Below the pieces are notes generated by a model. The model made no database searches, was not told the origin of the DNA, and saw only the letters and a program-made list of their open reading frames with translations. A DNA stretch of 64,000 nt. Source: Lichina pygmaea. Its lineage: Eukaryota > Ascomycota > Lichinomycetes > Lichinales > Lichinaceae. The DNA lies in the NCBI GenBank assembly GCA_963422465.1, contig OY730174.1, positions 1,798,001 through 1,862,000 on the forward strand, given 5' to 3'. This document shows positions 47,301-60,862 of this stretch, one piece after another (the first letter of the stretch is position 1; every line of letters starts with the position of its first letter). The position numbers were made by a program, and so were the translations under genes.

Positions 47301-47441
47301 AGGTGTTGAAGCCAAAGAAGTGTGTGGATTCTGCCACACTTCTCCCTGCTCAGTACCACAAGTTCCTGGACATCTTCAGCAAGGATGACACTAACAAGCT
47401 TCCTTCTCTACACCCAGGAGTTGACTACAAGATCAAGATAG

Positions 47442-50400
47442 TGTCACAGTTCTGGCCCAGTTGTATATCTGGCACAAATCACACACCTTACTGGGAAGAT
47501 CCACCTGCACTGTTGCCTGCTTACTCCACTGTATCCCCTGCCTATAAGAACTTCTCCTACTCCCCCAGCTTCTTCTCTTCTTCTCTTCTTCTTTTCTCTT
47601 TTCCTTCCTTGTCTTTCGTCTTGTACATCAATCCAAGTCTCAAGTCTTAAGCCAAGTCAGGTCAAGGTTACTGAATCAGTTAGACTTGAGTTCTGCTCTG
47701 CCATTGCCTTGTCACACTACAAAAGACCTACCCAACCATAACACACTTCACCAAGCCATGTTCATGTCCTTGTCATGTCTCAACAACCAGACCAAGCCAT
47801 GCCAGTTGCTGGAAATAACAAGTTCCTTCGCAACATGTTTGCAGAGTTTATGCGAATTTAAGCTACCAACACCACTCCCAAGTCCAAGTCTGAATGTACT
47901 GCTGACCCAGAGATCTTCAGTGGTGATAGTGGAAACACAGAAATCACGCATGAGAAGCTTGAGAGCTTCATCACATCACTGTCACTCAAGATAACATTCA
48001 ACACTGACTGGTACCCCACGGAAACATCATGGATTGTGTACATCTTTTCACACACGACTGGCACTGCGCAGTCCTACATCTCAGCTAAGATCACAGCTGG
48101 CCAGTACATTGACTGGCACGACATTGTCCAAGATCTCCAGAACACCTTCTCTGACCCAGACCCAGAGTTCCTGGCTCAGAGAAAGCTCATCACCTTGCGT
48201 CAGGCCAACCATTCCTTTGCTGAGTTCTTCACAGAGTTCAATCAGTATACTCCACGCACAGACTTCAACAACAAGGCCTTGAAGTGCCATCTTTGATGTG
48301 CTGTCTCTGAAGAGCTTGCCAAGCAGCTTGTCAGCATCAACCTCAAGGACATCAGCTATCAGAAGCTTGTTGAGGAATGCCAGCTGCAGGACAACCAGTT
48401 GTGTACCACTTCTGCCAACTCTCACTGTCCACATCAAGCACCTTCCACCCAAGCCTCAGTTCCACAGTCAGGAGCTTCAGTTCCACGTCCAGGGTTCATC
48501 AAGCCAGTCTTCACGCCACAGCTACCAAGTCCTACCATAGATCTCAGCCACTCTAAGCTGACACCAGAAGAGCAAGAACATTGCCAAAGCAAAGGCCTCT
48601 ACTTCTACTGTGGAAACCAAGGTTATGTCTCAACCTTCTGTCCAGTGAAAAGTGTGCCTGTTGTTGCCACCACCACAACCACCACCAAGTCTGCCACTGT
48701 TGAGACTACTCCAGAGTCGGAAAACAAGTAGTCCTTGGTCATCATCATGCCCAAGGATATGAAAAGAATCTCCATGTTGGCTATCTGTCTCCAGACCAGC
48801 AGTTGGACAGCAAGTGCTTGTTTCTTCCTTGTATCCTAGATAGGAAATTCAAGTGCAATACTCTTATCAACTCTGGCTGTTCAGCATTTGGCTGCATTGG
48901 TGCTTCCTTTGCGCAATCTCTTCACCAAGAACCTCTCCCCTACCCACGCACATTGCAATTGTTTGATGGTAAGATGTCACAAACCACACATCTCACCAAG
49001 ACAATCATGACCACAGCACATAGTGTGCACCAGGAGGAAGTCTCTCTCTTTGTATCTCCTAGTCTTCACTATGATATGATTCTGGGGATACCATGGCTCC
49101 AGAAGCATGGGCCACACATTGATTGGACAAACACCTTAATCATGTTCAAGTCAGATCACTGCTGATCCGCATACCTCAAGTCAAACAATAGCTATCTAAT
49201 GTCTTTGGATCTTGAAGCCAAGATGTCTGCTGGAAAGTCTCAGAATCCCAAGCCTCTTTCTGCCACACCAATCCCCATCAATGCTGCCGTATTTTCTCTC
49301 CTTGCTGCCAAGCCAGATCACCAGGTGTTCAGTGTTTCTCTGAGAGACATTGAGCAGGTGTTGAAGCCAAAGAAGTGTGTGGATCCTGCCACACTTCTCC
49401 CTGCTCAGTACCACAAGTTCCTGGATGTCTTCAGCAAGAATGACACTGACAAGCTTCCTCCTCTACATCCAGGAGTTGACCACAAGATCAAGATAGAACC
49501 AGGAACCCAGGCACCCTCTGGACCTCTGTAAAGCATAAGCAGAGAAGAACTTGAAGTTCTCAAGAAGTACCTGACAGAGAACCTGAACAAGGGCTTTATT
49601 CAAGCATCTTTATCACCTGCTGCTGCACCAGTCCTCTTTGTCAAGAAGCCAGGAGGTGGATTGCATTTCTGTGTAGATTACAGAGCACTCAACACTATCA
49701 CCATCAAGAACTGTTACCCCCTGCCACTGATCTGGGAGATGTTGGACCAGCTTTGCAAAGCTGTGTGGTACACCAAGCTTGACATTGTTGGTGCCTTCAA
49801 CTGTATCCGGATGAAGGAAGGTGAAGAATGGAAGACTGTGTTCTGCACACGCTCAGGCCTCTACGAATACCTTGTCATGCTCTTTAGTCTTGCCAATACT
49901 CCAAGCATGTTCCAGAACTACATCAATGATGTTTTGGGACCTGACATCCTTGATGTCTTTGGCACTGCCTATGTGGATAACATCCTTGTCTACAGTCAGA
50001 CACTCAAGGAACACTAGAAGTATATCAAGCTTGTTCTCAGTTGACTACGAGATGTAAGCCTGCAAGTTGACATCTCTAAGTGCAACTTTGAAGTGCATCA
50101 AGTCAAGTACCTTGGCCTCATCATTCAGTCTGCCACTGAAGATGGCTGACCCAGATCTGTGAGCATAGACCCAGCCAAGACTGACACCATCAAGGAGTGG
50201 AATCCTCCTGCCAGTCTCAAGGAAGTGCAGAGCTTTATTACCTTTGCAAACTTCTACCACCAGTTCATCAAAGACTTTGCCAAGCTTGCATCCCCACTCA
50301 CAGCTCTGACCAAGAAGAATGTTACCTTCAAGTGGGAAACCCCAGAGCAGTGCTTGTTTGAAAGTATCAAGAAGGTATTCAGCACTGCACCCATCCTGCA

Positions 50401-52838
50401 GTATTTTGATCTGGAGAAGGAGTGTGTTGTTGAGACTGACACTTCTGACTATGTCTCTGGTGCTGTCCTATCACAGCCAGATCATGAAGGAGTTCTACAC
50501 CCTGTTACCTTCTTGTCACACTGCCACCTGCCAGCAGAATGCAACTACAAGATCTACAACAAAGATTTGCTAGCAATTGTCTATGCCTTTGAAGAATGGT
50601 GAGCAGAGCTTGAAGGATCTCCAGAACCTGTCAAGGTGATTTCTGATCACAAGAACTTAGAGTACTTCATGTTGTCAAAGTGTCTTTCCTGCCATCAAGC
50701 CTGTTGGAGCAAGTTCTTGTCACACTTCAATTTGAAGATCAGCTACTGTCCAGGCAGTCAGTGCAAGGCTGACACCCTCACTCAACATTCCCAAGACCTC
50801 CTGTCAGACAGTGATCCCTGTCAAGACTTCATGGAGTAAGTTGTCCTCAAGCCCAAGAATCTTGCACATTCAGAGGTTCAAGTCAAGCCCATCTAGATCC
50901 TGAGACATTCAGAAGCTGCACCAGTTGACACTGAACCTGATGCTACACCTCTTTCAGACATCATCTAAGCTGCCTATAATAACCTTGCTGAAGATGATCC
51001 AGTGGCAACAGTGTCACAGATGCTAAGGGATAGTGTCAGGCACAGTCAAGAAGTGTCTTTCTCAGACTGCAGCTTGGAAAATGACTATCTCTTCTACAAG
51101 AACTGACTCTGGATCCCTGAGAACAATAAGCTATACCTACACCTGTTCCAAGAAGCCCATGACCAAGCAATAGCTGGCCACACTGGGATTGCCAAGACCC
51201 ACAATCTTCTGTCTTGTTAGTACTATTGGCCAAAGATGGTGAACATCATACAGCAGTACATCAGGAATTGTCATGTCTGCTCTTGAGCAAAGCCTGCCTG
51301 TGATCGCCAAGGAGAGCTGCTATCTCTTCCTGTGCCTCAGCAACGTTGGCAGGATCTGGCTATAGATTTTATTACTAACTTACCCAAGTCAAGAGATGTC
51401 TGCTTCCCTGGTGCCAAGCACATCTGGGTTATCACTGACTGTCTCACCAAAGAACACCACTTTGTGCCATGTGCTGAGATAATAACCTTGCATCTTGTCC
51501 AGATATTCATCCAGTTTGTTGTCTGTACCTATGGCTTACCCAGGAGTATTGTCTCAGACAGAGGAGGTCAGTTTGTCAGCTTATTCTGGAAAGCACTCTG
51601 TACCCATCTTGATGTCATGCTACAACTATCCTCAGGACACTAGCCAGAGACAGATGGTCAGACAGAACAAGAGAATCAGGAGCTTGAACACTACCTGAGA
51701 TCCTATGTCAACTATCTCCAAGATGACTGGGTCCAATAGCTTCCTCTGGCAGAGTTCACGCAGAACAACTTCCAGTCTGATTCCTCTGGCATGTCACTGT
51801 TCTTTGCCAACAAAGAGTTCTATCCACAGCTCAGCATCACACCCATGAGTGAAGCCTGCAACCAAGATGCTATGGAAATCTCTGGAGAAATAACGCAGAT
51901 TCTGGAACAGTTGCAAGCTGAACTCCGACTATCCCAGGAAGCTCAAGCTTATGCCACCAATTTGCATCAAGTCCTGTCATTGTCCTATCAAACTGGAGAT
52001 CTTGTTTGGCTGAATACCAAGAATATCAGGACACGCCACCCATGCAAAAAGCTTGACAACAAGTGGATTGGACTATTCAAGATGTTGAAGACAGTTGGAA
52101 GCTGTGCCTGCTATCTGGAGCTTCCACACACTCTCAAGATCTACCCTGTCTTTCATGTTTCTCTTCTACATCTGACACCTGCTAATCCTATCCCTGGCCA
52201 ATCAAATGAACACCCTGGCCCTGTCATTGGTCAAGACACAGATGAAAAGTTCTAGGTTGAAGAAATCCTTGACTCCAAGCCAGCAATGTCTTGACAGAAG
52301 TTTAAGTACCTGGTCAAATAGTCTGGATGGCTAATTGAAGATGCCACTGAAGAGTCTATTGAGCATCTTGACAACACCAAAGACACTATCTACAACTTCC
52401 ATGAGAAATACCCAAGGAAACCACAGCCACAGAACTACGTCCACAAGCAGCCTGAGGCTCACAGGAGTTTGCTATGTGAAGAAGGGGGGTAATGTCACAG
52501 TTCTGGCCCAGTTGCATATCTGGCTCAAGTCACACACCTTGCCGGGAAGTTCCATCTGTAATGTTACCTGTTTGCTCTGCTATTACCTTGTTGCACTTCT
52601 GGCACAAGTCACACACCGTGCTGGGAAGTTCCATCTGCACTGTTGCCTGTTTGCTCCACTGTATCCCCTGCCTATAAGAACTTCTCCTGCTCCCCCAGCT
52701 TCTTCTCTTCTTCTTTTCTCTTTTCCTTCCTTGTCTTTTGTCTTGTACATCAATCCAAGTCTCAAGTCTCAAGCCAAGTCAGGTCAAGGTTACTGAATCA
52801 GTTAGGCTTGAGTTCTGCTCTGCTATTGCCTTGTCACA
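47442..52838 (+). mobile_element. Family-A Ty3/Gypsy element A3 (fossil)
   Basis: 5' LTR at 47442-47716 (275 bp) and 3' LTR at 52493-52838 (346 bp). Parts: gag with CCHC (about 47800-48730), protease (about 48800-49165), RT (about 49500-50020), RNase H (about 50160-50840), integrase (about 51170-52250) and chromodomain (about 52250-52420). The order is complete, but it is broken at roughly ten places. The two LTRs are of different length classes, and the flanks (AGATAG on the left, CCAAT on the right) do not match, so it was probably assembled by recombination between elements. Confidence 0.87.
52493..52838 (+). repeat. Long-form LTR of A3 with duplicated U3 unit
   Basis: Contains two copies of the about 75-bp unit with TCTGGC(A/T)CAAGTCACACACC and GGGAAGTTCCATCTG, as in the solo LTR at 27771-28116. 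Confidence 0.9.
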
Positions 52839-55800
52839 CCAATAAAGGGTTCCATCCACAGCTCAGCATCACACCCACAAGTGAAGCCTGCAACCAAGAT
52901 GCTATGGAAATCTCTGGAGAAATGACGCAGATTCTGGAACAGTTGCAAGCTGAACTTCGACTATCCCAGGAAGCTCAAGCTCACACCACCAATTTGCATC
53001 AAGTCCTGTCACTGTCCTATTAAACTGGAGATCTTGTTTGGCTGAATACCAAGAACATCAGAACACACCACCCATGCAAAAAGCTTGACAACAAGTGGAT
53101 TGGACTATTCAAGGTGTTGAAGACAGTCAGAAGCTGTGCCTGCCATCTGGAGCTTCCACATACTCTCAAGATCCACCCTGTCTTTCACGTTTCCTTTCTA
53201 CGTCTGACACCTGCTAATCCTATCCCTGGCCAATCAAATGAACACTCTGGCCCTGTCATTAGTCAAGACATAGATGAAGAGTTCCAGGTTAAAGAAATCC
53301 TTGACTCCAAGCCAGCAACATCTTGACAGAAGTTCAAGTACCTGGTCAAATAGTCTGGATGGCCAATTGAAGATACCACTGAAGAGCCTATTGAGCATCT
53401 TGACAACACCAAAGACACCATCTACAACTTCCATGAGAAATACCCAAGAAAACCACAACCATGGAACTACGCCCACAAGCAGCCTGAGGCTCACAGGAGT
53501 TTGCCATGTGAAGGAGGGGGGTAATGTCACAGTTCTGGCCCAGTTGCATATCTGGCACAAGTCACACACCTTGCCGGGAAGTCCTATCTGCACTGTTTGC
53601 CTGCTTGCTCCACTGTTGCCTGATCCCCTGCCTATAAGAACTTCTCCTGCTCCCCCAGCTTCTTCTCTTCTTCTTTTCTCTTTTCCTTCCTTGTCTTTCA
53701 TCTTGTACATCAATCCAAGTCTCAAGTCTCAAGCCAAGTCAGGTCAAGGTTACTGGATCAGTTAGGCTTGAGTTCTGCTCTGCCATTGCCTCGTCACACA
53801 AAGGAACTTGGTGGCAGCTTGACAATAAAATCTATTGTCAGTGCAGTCTATAGCTGATCTGGTTGTGGCAACAACACAAGTTCCCTGTAAGGCTTGTGTT
53901 TATACACCTTTGAGTGTTGGCACATTACACACAACTTGATGTAGTCCTTGACATCACTGGTGATTCCAGGCCAGTACTATTTCCACTGTGGGAGGTGCTG
54001 GGTCTTCTTGGCTCTGAAATAACCTGCCAACAGATCATCATAGTTTCTGCAAAAAATTTCATTCCTAACAGAAGTATCCTGAGATACATACAATACAGAT
54101 TCATATTGTAGTAGTCTGTTGCTGTCAATCTTCCACTTGCCACTGTATCATGTCTCTTTCCCAGCTACTTGTGTAGCTTGACTGGCTACTGGTGCAGACT
54201 GCCTAAGGTAGTTCTTCATGAGAGTGTTCTTTTTTTGAAAGTCGAACCAAATCCACTAGTGCCAGAGCACTCTCAGTATAGGCTGTTTCAGTCTCTGCAC
54301 TCTGTGACACAAGAAACCAAGACACCAGGTGTTCTAGACCACCTTGGCCAGTGACTGCCAAGCTGTTGCTTGCACCACTCTGGCTCCCTACTTTCTTGTG
54401 GTCAGCCAGTTGATCCTGGACCCCACTGGTTCCCCAAGAGATAATCCTGTAGTTGTACACCCCAAAGGCAATTCTTATTTTCATGTCCCACCCTAAGACT
54501 CCCAGGGTGCAGATCCTCTTACCTGACAGATCACTTTGTAGAATCATGTCTCCCCAATAGTGAGTAACATCCTCAACTATCTGTCCCACTGCAGTTTTCA
54601 GCCACAAGTTGTTATCCCTTACATGTCTAGTGATGTTGGCCAGCTTCCACTGTAGGGTTGGCAGCAACATAGACACTGTGTCTTGGCTGTTGTTTAGGTC
54701 TGGCCTTTGTGAGAGTGTGTCAGCCAGGTTCATGCTCCCAAGCCAGTAATTGATCACAAAGTCAAACTCTGATAGCTATTCAGCTCATCATGCCTGCCTG
54801 CCTGTCAGCACTTTTGTTGTCATGAAGTACTTCAGGTTTGTGTGGTCTGTGAGGACTATGATAGGGTAACAACTACTGTCAAGGTAGTACCTCTACTCCT
54901 TGAATACCATAACAATCACCAGCAACTTACTGTCATAGACTTTGTAGTTGTGCTTAGCCACTGTTATCTTGTGGGAATAATACACCACTGGATGCCAGTG
55001 GTGTGTTGTGGGGTTGTCCCCTTGTAGCTATGACAAGATTCCTCTGATTACAAATCCTGATGTGTCAGTCTTAACATAGATTGGCCAGCTTTGGTTGAAG
55101 TACCCCAGCACTGGCACACAGGTAAACATGTCTTTGAGAGTCTGGACTGCCTGCTCTGTGTCTGCTGACAGCTGGAAGCTTGCACCTTTTGGTTAGTCAG
55201 TCTTTTTAAGGTGCTCTGTAAGTGCCTGCACTACATATAAGAAACCTTGTATAAACTGCTGGTAGAAGTTCACAAACCCCAGAAAGTATTGGATGTTCTG
55301 TACTGATTTTGGTGTCAGCCACTCAGTGATAGCTTGAACTCTCAGAGACTTTATTGATACTTCTCTTTTGGTCACCACAAACCCCAGAAAGCTCACTTTC
55401 CTGACTGCAGAGTAACACTTTGACAGCTTCACATACAGCTGGGTACTGTGGAGATGTTCTAACACCTTCTGTATGTATGCCAGATGCTTGTCATGAGCTG
55501 CTGAGAAGATGAGTATATCATCCATGTAAACAATGCAGGTGATGTCAATCAAGCTATCTAGTGTCTGCTCTATAAATGCTTGAAAGATCACTGGCATGTT
55601 GGCTATTCTGAATAGTATCACAAGGTATTCAAAGTGGCTTATCATGTTCAAAACACACTTTTCCACTCATCACCCTTGCAGATGTGGATACAATAGTACA
55701 TATCTTGGAGGTTGATCTTTGTGAAGACATGAGTGTTCCACAGTCTATTGAAAAGCTTCTATATCAGTGGCAGCAACCCCAAGTTCTTTCAAGTTTTGTT

Positions 55801-58111
55801 GTTAAGCTCTTGATAGTCAACATATATCTGCAAGCTGCTGTCCTTCTTGGGGACAAAGATGATGGGTGCACTGGCAGGTGATGTTGACCTGTGTATCCAG
55901 TCTTTGCTCAGGTTGTTGTCCAGGTATTCTTTTAGGACACCCAGCTTCTTCTCAGAGAGCTTGTAAACTGGACTCTTCAGTGGGTCTTCTCTGACAAGAT
56001 TGATCACATGATCATGAGAAGTGTGGCTTGGTAGCTCTCTTGCCATCTTCTCTGAGAACATATCAGTGTAGTTATGCAGTTCCTTTGGTAACTCAACTCA
56101 AGTCACCATCAGCTGGTCTGAGCTAGCTGTGGAAATACAAGTCTTGTCCAGCTTGTAGGTAGTGCAGAGGTGCCAATCTGCAAGCTTCAGCAGATCTGGT
56201 GTTGTGATACTGTTGTTGACAGTCTCACTGGTGATGTACTCAGATGTGACATGAGAGTTTTGGTGGTAGTGCTATGTTTGCTGAGTCTAGTGGATATCAG
56301 AGTCCTCAGACATCAGCCACAGCTATCCCAGGACAAAGTTATACTCTGTGAATCTGATAGTGACAAACAACACACTTCAAGTGTGTTGTTGTCTGTGGCT
56401 GTCAGTGAGACAGTACTCAATGTTGTGGTTGCTGTAAGTGGCTATCTTATAGCTGTCCAGTGTCCAGACTCCAGTGTATCCATGCAGGACAAGGCCCAGT
56501 TTCTTGACTGTGTACTGTGATATAAAGTTGTCCTTGGTGCCTGAGTTGACTAGCACCATCCAATGTTTCATGCCAGGTGTTCTGCAGATGTTGAGGCAAA
56601 TTGTCATCAACCTCACAGCTGCAGTTCAGTTGCATCCAGTGATGAGTACAGAAAGGTTGGTCACTAGCATCAGCTTGCAGTTCTTCCAGATTGCATAGTC
56701 TGCAGCCTGATAGTTTGCTAATCTGCATTTGAAGCACAGGTTTCCTTGCTTCCTGTGTTCTTGCTCTTGAGGCAGCAATAGCTTGTGTACTCTGTGAACC
56801 CTGGGACTGCAGTCTTACCTATTCAGTCAGTCGTCCAGCTGTAACTCTCTGTCAGTTGGGTGTGAGTACACATTGGCAGGCTCTTGATTTCTGTTGTATA
56901 GGTGTGAACCCCTGGAGTATAGCTTTTATACCAATCCCCCTGCCCACAGCTTTGACTCACTGTTGTACTGACAATACCCAGGGGTTAGTGGAGGCCTGTA
57001 GCCTCCTGAGAATAGCCTTGGGTCAGTCCAATAGTTGCTTCTCTTCCAGTTGTTGGTGTACAACTCCAGGTGCAGTGCTCAGCTTGTCACTTCCTTGAGA
57101 GTCTGTGGCATGTCATGATCTTAAGTTATCTTACGTTAGAGATCTGGCAGCAGTTTGATTAGGAGTTCCTTGGCATATTCTACATCCAACTTCAGCCCCA
57201 GGTTTTTGCTGAGCCTGTCCAGATAGTTGACAAAGTCTTGTACTGACTGCCTGGGTTGTTGATGGGTAGTGTTATACTTTCACAGTACTGTGAGCTCTCT
57301 GTTTGTTAGATGCTTAAATTAATCCTTGAGAAGGTTTTTGTACTAGTCTCAAGTTATTATCTCTATTTCACCTTTCTTGTAACAGATCTGCATCACACTC
57401 TCAATAGCTCTATCAAGGTACTGCATTACTTTGAGAACTATCTTCTTATTGTCTATGACCTCTGAGATCTCAAAACCCAGCTCACATTGATGTAGGTATT
57501 TCTGCAGTTCTTGCACACTTCTCCCAGAGTACTTTGTGATACCCCTAAGTTTGAAATCCTCCCTGTATGTCCAGGTAGTTGACATCCCTGCCTGGGACAG
57601 TTCCACAACTACATCACTGTGGGCCAGCTTATTTACAGCCAGTCCTATATATCTGCTGTCTCCCAGCCCTATGGCTTCAGTCACAACCTGGTGACTAAGT
57701 GTCTGTAGTTCAACCCACCTTGCTATAAGGTTTGACTGCTTGTCAAGTGCCTTCTTCCTGTGCTCAAGCTTCTTCAGTTTCTCTGTCAGTGACAAGAGAG
57801 TCTTATCACTATACCTGAGGGTGCTGTGTTTATCTGTGATAATCTTCTCTGACACACACTCCTGTCCCACATCTCCACTGTTGTGCAGTGGTGATGCTGC
57901 CTCTCTGGTGAGAGATTATTCCCTCTCTACTGGAGGGAGTCCTTCTCCTGGGTGGCTGGGAGGTGCTGGTCTTTGGTCAGCCAGATCTATCATTTTGTTG
58001 TCTTGTTGTGACAATTTGCCAGAAGTCCTCTTGCCATGAAGAGTTCTGCCCAAGCCAGTCATCATGAACAGACTACTTCTCTTTTCAGTGAGAGGAGAGT
58101 GAACAAAACTG

Positions 58112-58459
58112 TGAGAATATTACTAGCAGTATGCTCAGAATAACTACTTGGTGAAAAGAATTGAGTGGTTCCTAGAATTATTCACTAGTCTCCAAGAAGA
58201 ACAGCAAGAGTGGCTCTATATACTATAGAGCTGAGAACAGAGCATCTAGCTAAGCGACCCCAACTAATCTCTGACCTGCTGCACAGCTGTCTCAAGTAGC
58301 CAGCTAGTTGTGGCTAGTTGCAGCTGGCTTATGTTGGCTATGTAGGTCAGAGCTGTATTCCTCTATTGGTCATGTGAGTAGAGCCACATCACATGATCAA
58401 CAGATGTGGGGCTGCCAGATGTGGGTTATTGTAAGTAGTTGTTGTGACAGGACCTTACA
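58112..58459 (-). repeat. 5' LTR of B2
   Basis: 348 bp, the same ends as the 3' LTR. The inverted repeat is kept with one G-T pair. Confidence 0.9.
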
Positions 58460-58877
58460 GTTTTTGCATTCTTGAATCTCTCTGGAAAGTATTCCAGTCT
58501 TCAGTATGTTGATGTGAGAACAGCTATAGCTTGGCAGAACTTGGAACCCAGAACTTTCAGAAATCTATTTGGTAGCTTGTTTTTTCCTTCTGCTGTAAAG
58601 AGTTTCTTCTTATTCAGAATTTGCTCCACTTCTTCAGTGGTAACCTTCTGAGAAAGCTAGATCTCTGTGGTACTCTGGTGACTTTCTGTACCTGGTTCTG
58701 GAACAAGTGCTTCTGGAAAGAATTAAGCTAAGAAAGATTTTGTCTTCTCCTCAAAGCTTTTGGCTAGTCCTTCTTGAGTCTCCAGATCAGAGACCAGAGA
58801 AAGATCAGAGGTCTTGTTAGCTTTTGATTTTCCCCACTTTACAAGCTTCCAGAATTTTGAGGAACTGGCTAACTTAT

Positions 58878-60429
58878 TTTTATTTTTTTATTTTTATTTG
58901 ATTCTTACACTGGTAGTAGCTTTACAGCTATGCAGATCTTCTAGCTAATAGTAAACTCCTTCAGAAAACCTTTGAAGGGATAAAAACTGAAAGCAGGGTG
59001 TGACTAGAGAATGTAACAAAAGGAATCTTGAAGTTTCTGGTAAGAGAAGAGAATCTAGGTATTAGATTGGGAATAGTGGAGTTTGAAAGCTAGATTAAAC
59101 TGGTTTAGTCTTTTCAAAGACATAAATCAGTACAAGAACTTCTGTAGTAGCTCTGGGTTTGAAATAATAGTGGTGAAGTCTTGGGGATTAAAAGAGACTT
59201 GTTGTCTTTGTCTTGAATAAAGAGAGCATGAAAAGGTGATATGTTTTGCAGTTTCTTCTGCTTGGCCACACACACATAGTGGGGTAGGGAAGCCAGGAAC
59301 TCCAGCTCTGAAAAGAAAACTTGCCAGACCAATTCTTCCAGTCCTGATTTGCAGTAGCAGACTTGCCTCAGCTTTCTGTAACTCTTTGTAGAGCTTCAGA
59401 TTGTTTTTGTGTGGCTTTTGACAGAAAGTCTGCCAGCCTGGATAGCTTCTTCTTTTCTTCTCTTCCCATTGGTCTTCCCACTCTTTAGTAAAGAGCTTTT
59501 GTAGTTCTTTCTTTGAACTAGCCTGGTTAGTAGTTATTTGACTTAACCAAGTGAATTTCCACTTAGGAGAGATAGTTGAGGATTCCTTTAAAGGTTTCTT
59601 CAAGAGAGAGGCATAGCAGGAAATAGTGGAAAAGGTACTGTCAAGAAAGTATTTGAGAGGGGAGTTTTGAATAGAAGAAAGAAAACAGGCAGTGCGAAAT
59701 TTAAAGTAGAGGTCTAGAGGTAGAAGAAAAAGCTCACTCTGTAATAGAAAAGAAGGAGTGGCTTTGAAAGCACCCCCAATAAGTCTTAGGCATCTGTTTT
59801 GAAATGAAACAAGAGAAGAGATATTGGAGGATTTTCTTAGAGAGTTAAACCAGATCCCCACTACATAGCTCAGTAGAGATCTCAGTATAGCAGTGTACAC
59901 CAGACATGATGTGTGAACTGGAAAGCCCCAAGTAGAATAGGAAGTTCTAGAAAGAGAAGAGAGTGCTTTCTGTGCTTTTTGAAGAATAATCCTCTGGTGT
60001 TTGTGCCAGTGGAGCTTTGCATCTAGGTACACTCCAAGTACTCGCACTTCTTCTTTTGGTTTGAGAATCACATTCCCCAGTCTGAGCTTGAGCTGAAGAT
60101 TGTCTGATCTTCTTCTGGAAAAATGAAGTATTTCATATTTCTCAGGTGAGAAGACTATTCCATGTCTTGCAGCCCAGGATAGACATTTGTGGTGTGTGTT
60201 CTTTAACTTCAGAAGATTACTTTTCAAGGAGTGACTAAAAGCAAGCAGATTTGTATCATCTGCAAACCCCAGGGCAGATACACCAGAAGAGGGAGTATGC
60301 ACAGTCTCATGCAATTCAGAAATGTAGAATAGAAAAAGAATAGGGGATAATGAAGAACATTGAGAAACTCCACAATGAATGGGAATAGAACAAGACTCAG
60401 AATCATCAAAGACAAGAGTGGTAGAGCGC
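58878..60429 (-). mobile_element. LINE L3, 5'-truncated
   Basis: A 1.55-kb 5'-truncated copy inserted in L0, flanked by GGCTAACTTAT (58867-58877 and 60430-60440). It keeps the end of the RT (GFADDTNLLAF), the post-RT region and the C-terminal knuckle (CVCGQAEETAKHITFSC) in one long frame of 395 codons (60314-59127), so it is rather well preserved. It ends with the shared 3' stem-loop and an A/T-rich tail. Confidence 0.9.
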
Positions 60430-60862
60430 GGCTAACTTATAAACTTGTTTTCTAAAAGTGTTCTGTTTACCTTCTCTGACAGCTTTCTTCTTGAGCTTAG
60501 TTGCTTCTTCTAGCTTCTCTTAGCTTGCCTGTCCTCTGAACACTTGTCTTCTTATTCTTCTTTCCTGCTTAACTTTGGTTTGGATCTCTTGGTTCCACCA
60601 GAGAACTGAGTGGCTAGATTGCTTCTGGAGTTCTGTGCATCTGTCTGCTATTTCTTGGAAAAAGTGGTTAAGATATTCCAAGTACTTATCCACTTCATAT
60701 TTATCTTGAAAGTGGAAGAGCAGCTGCAAATTATTACACTCTTGTTTTGCCAGGTTTGTGTCCAGTGTTTTCCAGTTCCTTTCTGGCTTCCAGGTTTTTC
60801 TTGGTGAGTCCAGGTCCAGGCTAGTTAGCACAGGTCTGTGGTCAGACCTATGAAAGAACTGC

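Larger units (their letters stand above)
45385..53798 (+). mobile_element. Family-A Ty3/Gypsy composite A2 (fossil), containing A3
   Basis: An 8.4-kb family-A block inserted in the integrase region of B2, flanked by CAAAG at 45380-45384 and 53799-53803. Outer LTRs are at 45385-45661 and 53525-53798. The left part holds gag, protease and the region before the RT (45744-47441). The right part (52839-53524) resumes only at the end of integrase plus chromodomain and a polypurine tract. Between them lies A3, another family-A element with its own LTRs. The middle of A2 is missing, so this is not a simple insertion of A3 into a whole A2. Broken, with several interruptions. Confidence 0.85.
42579..58459 (-). 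mobile_element. Ty3/Gypsy chromovirus B2 (fossil), split by a family-A composite
   Basis: Inverse orientation, flanked by GTTTTTG at 42572-42578 and 58460-58466, with L0 continuing on both sides. LTRs of 348 bp lie at 58112-58459 (5') and 42579-42926 (3'). Parts, from high to low coordinates: gag (about 57350-58070), protease region (about 56380-56620), RT (about 55190-56060), RNase H (about 54200-55190), integrase N-terminal part (from about 54150), the foreign insert 45385-53798, the integrase core (about 45150-45380), then integrase C-terminus and chromodomain (about 44340-44800). About 7.5 kb without the insert. Broken by many (dozens of) interruptions. The LTRs differ at about 36 of 348 positions by eye (about 10%), all but one transitions, so it is older than A1. 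Confidence 0.88.
27449..60862 (-). mobile_element. LINE L0 (Tad-like), dispersed by six insertions
   Basis: One LINE copy on the minus strand whose 3' tail is at 27449 and whose protein order runs continuously toward the N-terminus as coordinates rise. Its pieces are 27449-27770, 28117-28604, 39446-40092, 42098-42578, 58467-58877 and 60441-60862. They encode, in order, the C-terminal zinc-knuckle region, the post-RT region, the RT (GFADDTNLL, MGFRKGRSTES), the linker before the RT, and the end of the endonuclease (RSDHRPVLTSLDLD). Its 5' part lies beyond A4, outside the window. Every interruption except A4 (one end visible) has matching target duplications. The coding frame carries several stops and shifts, so it is inactive. 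It inserted into the gag region of B1. Confidence 0.85.
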
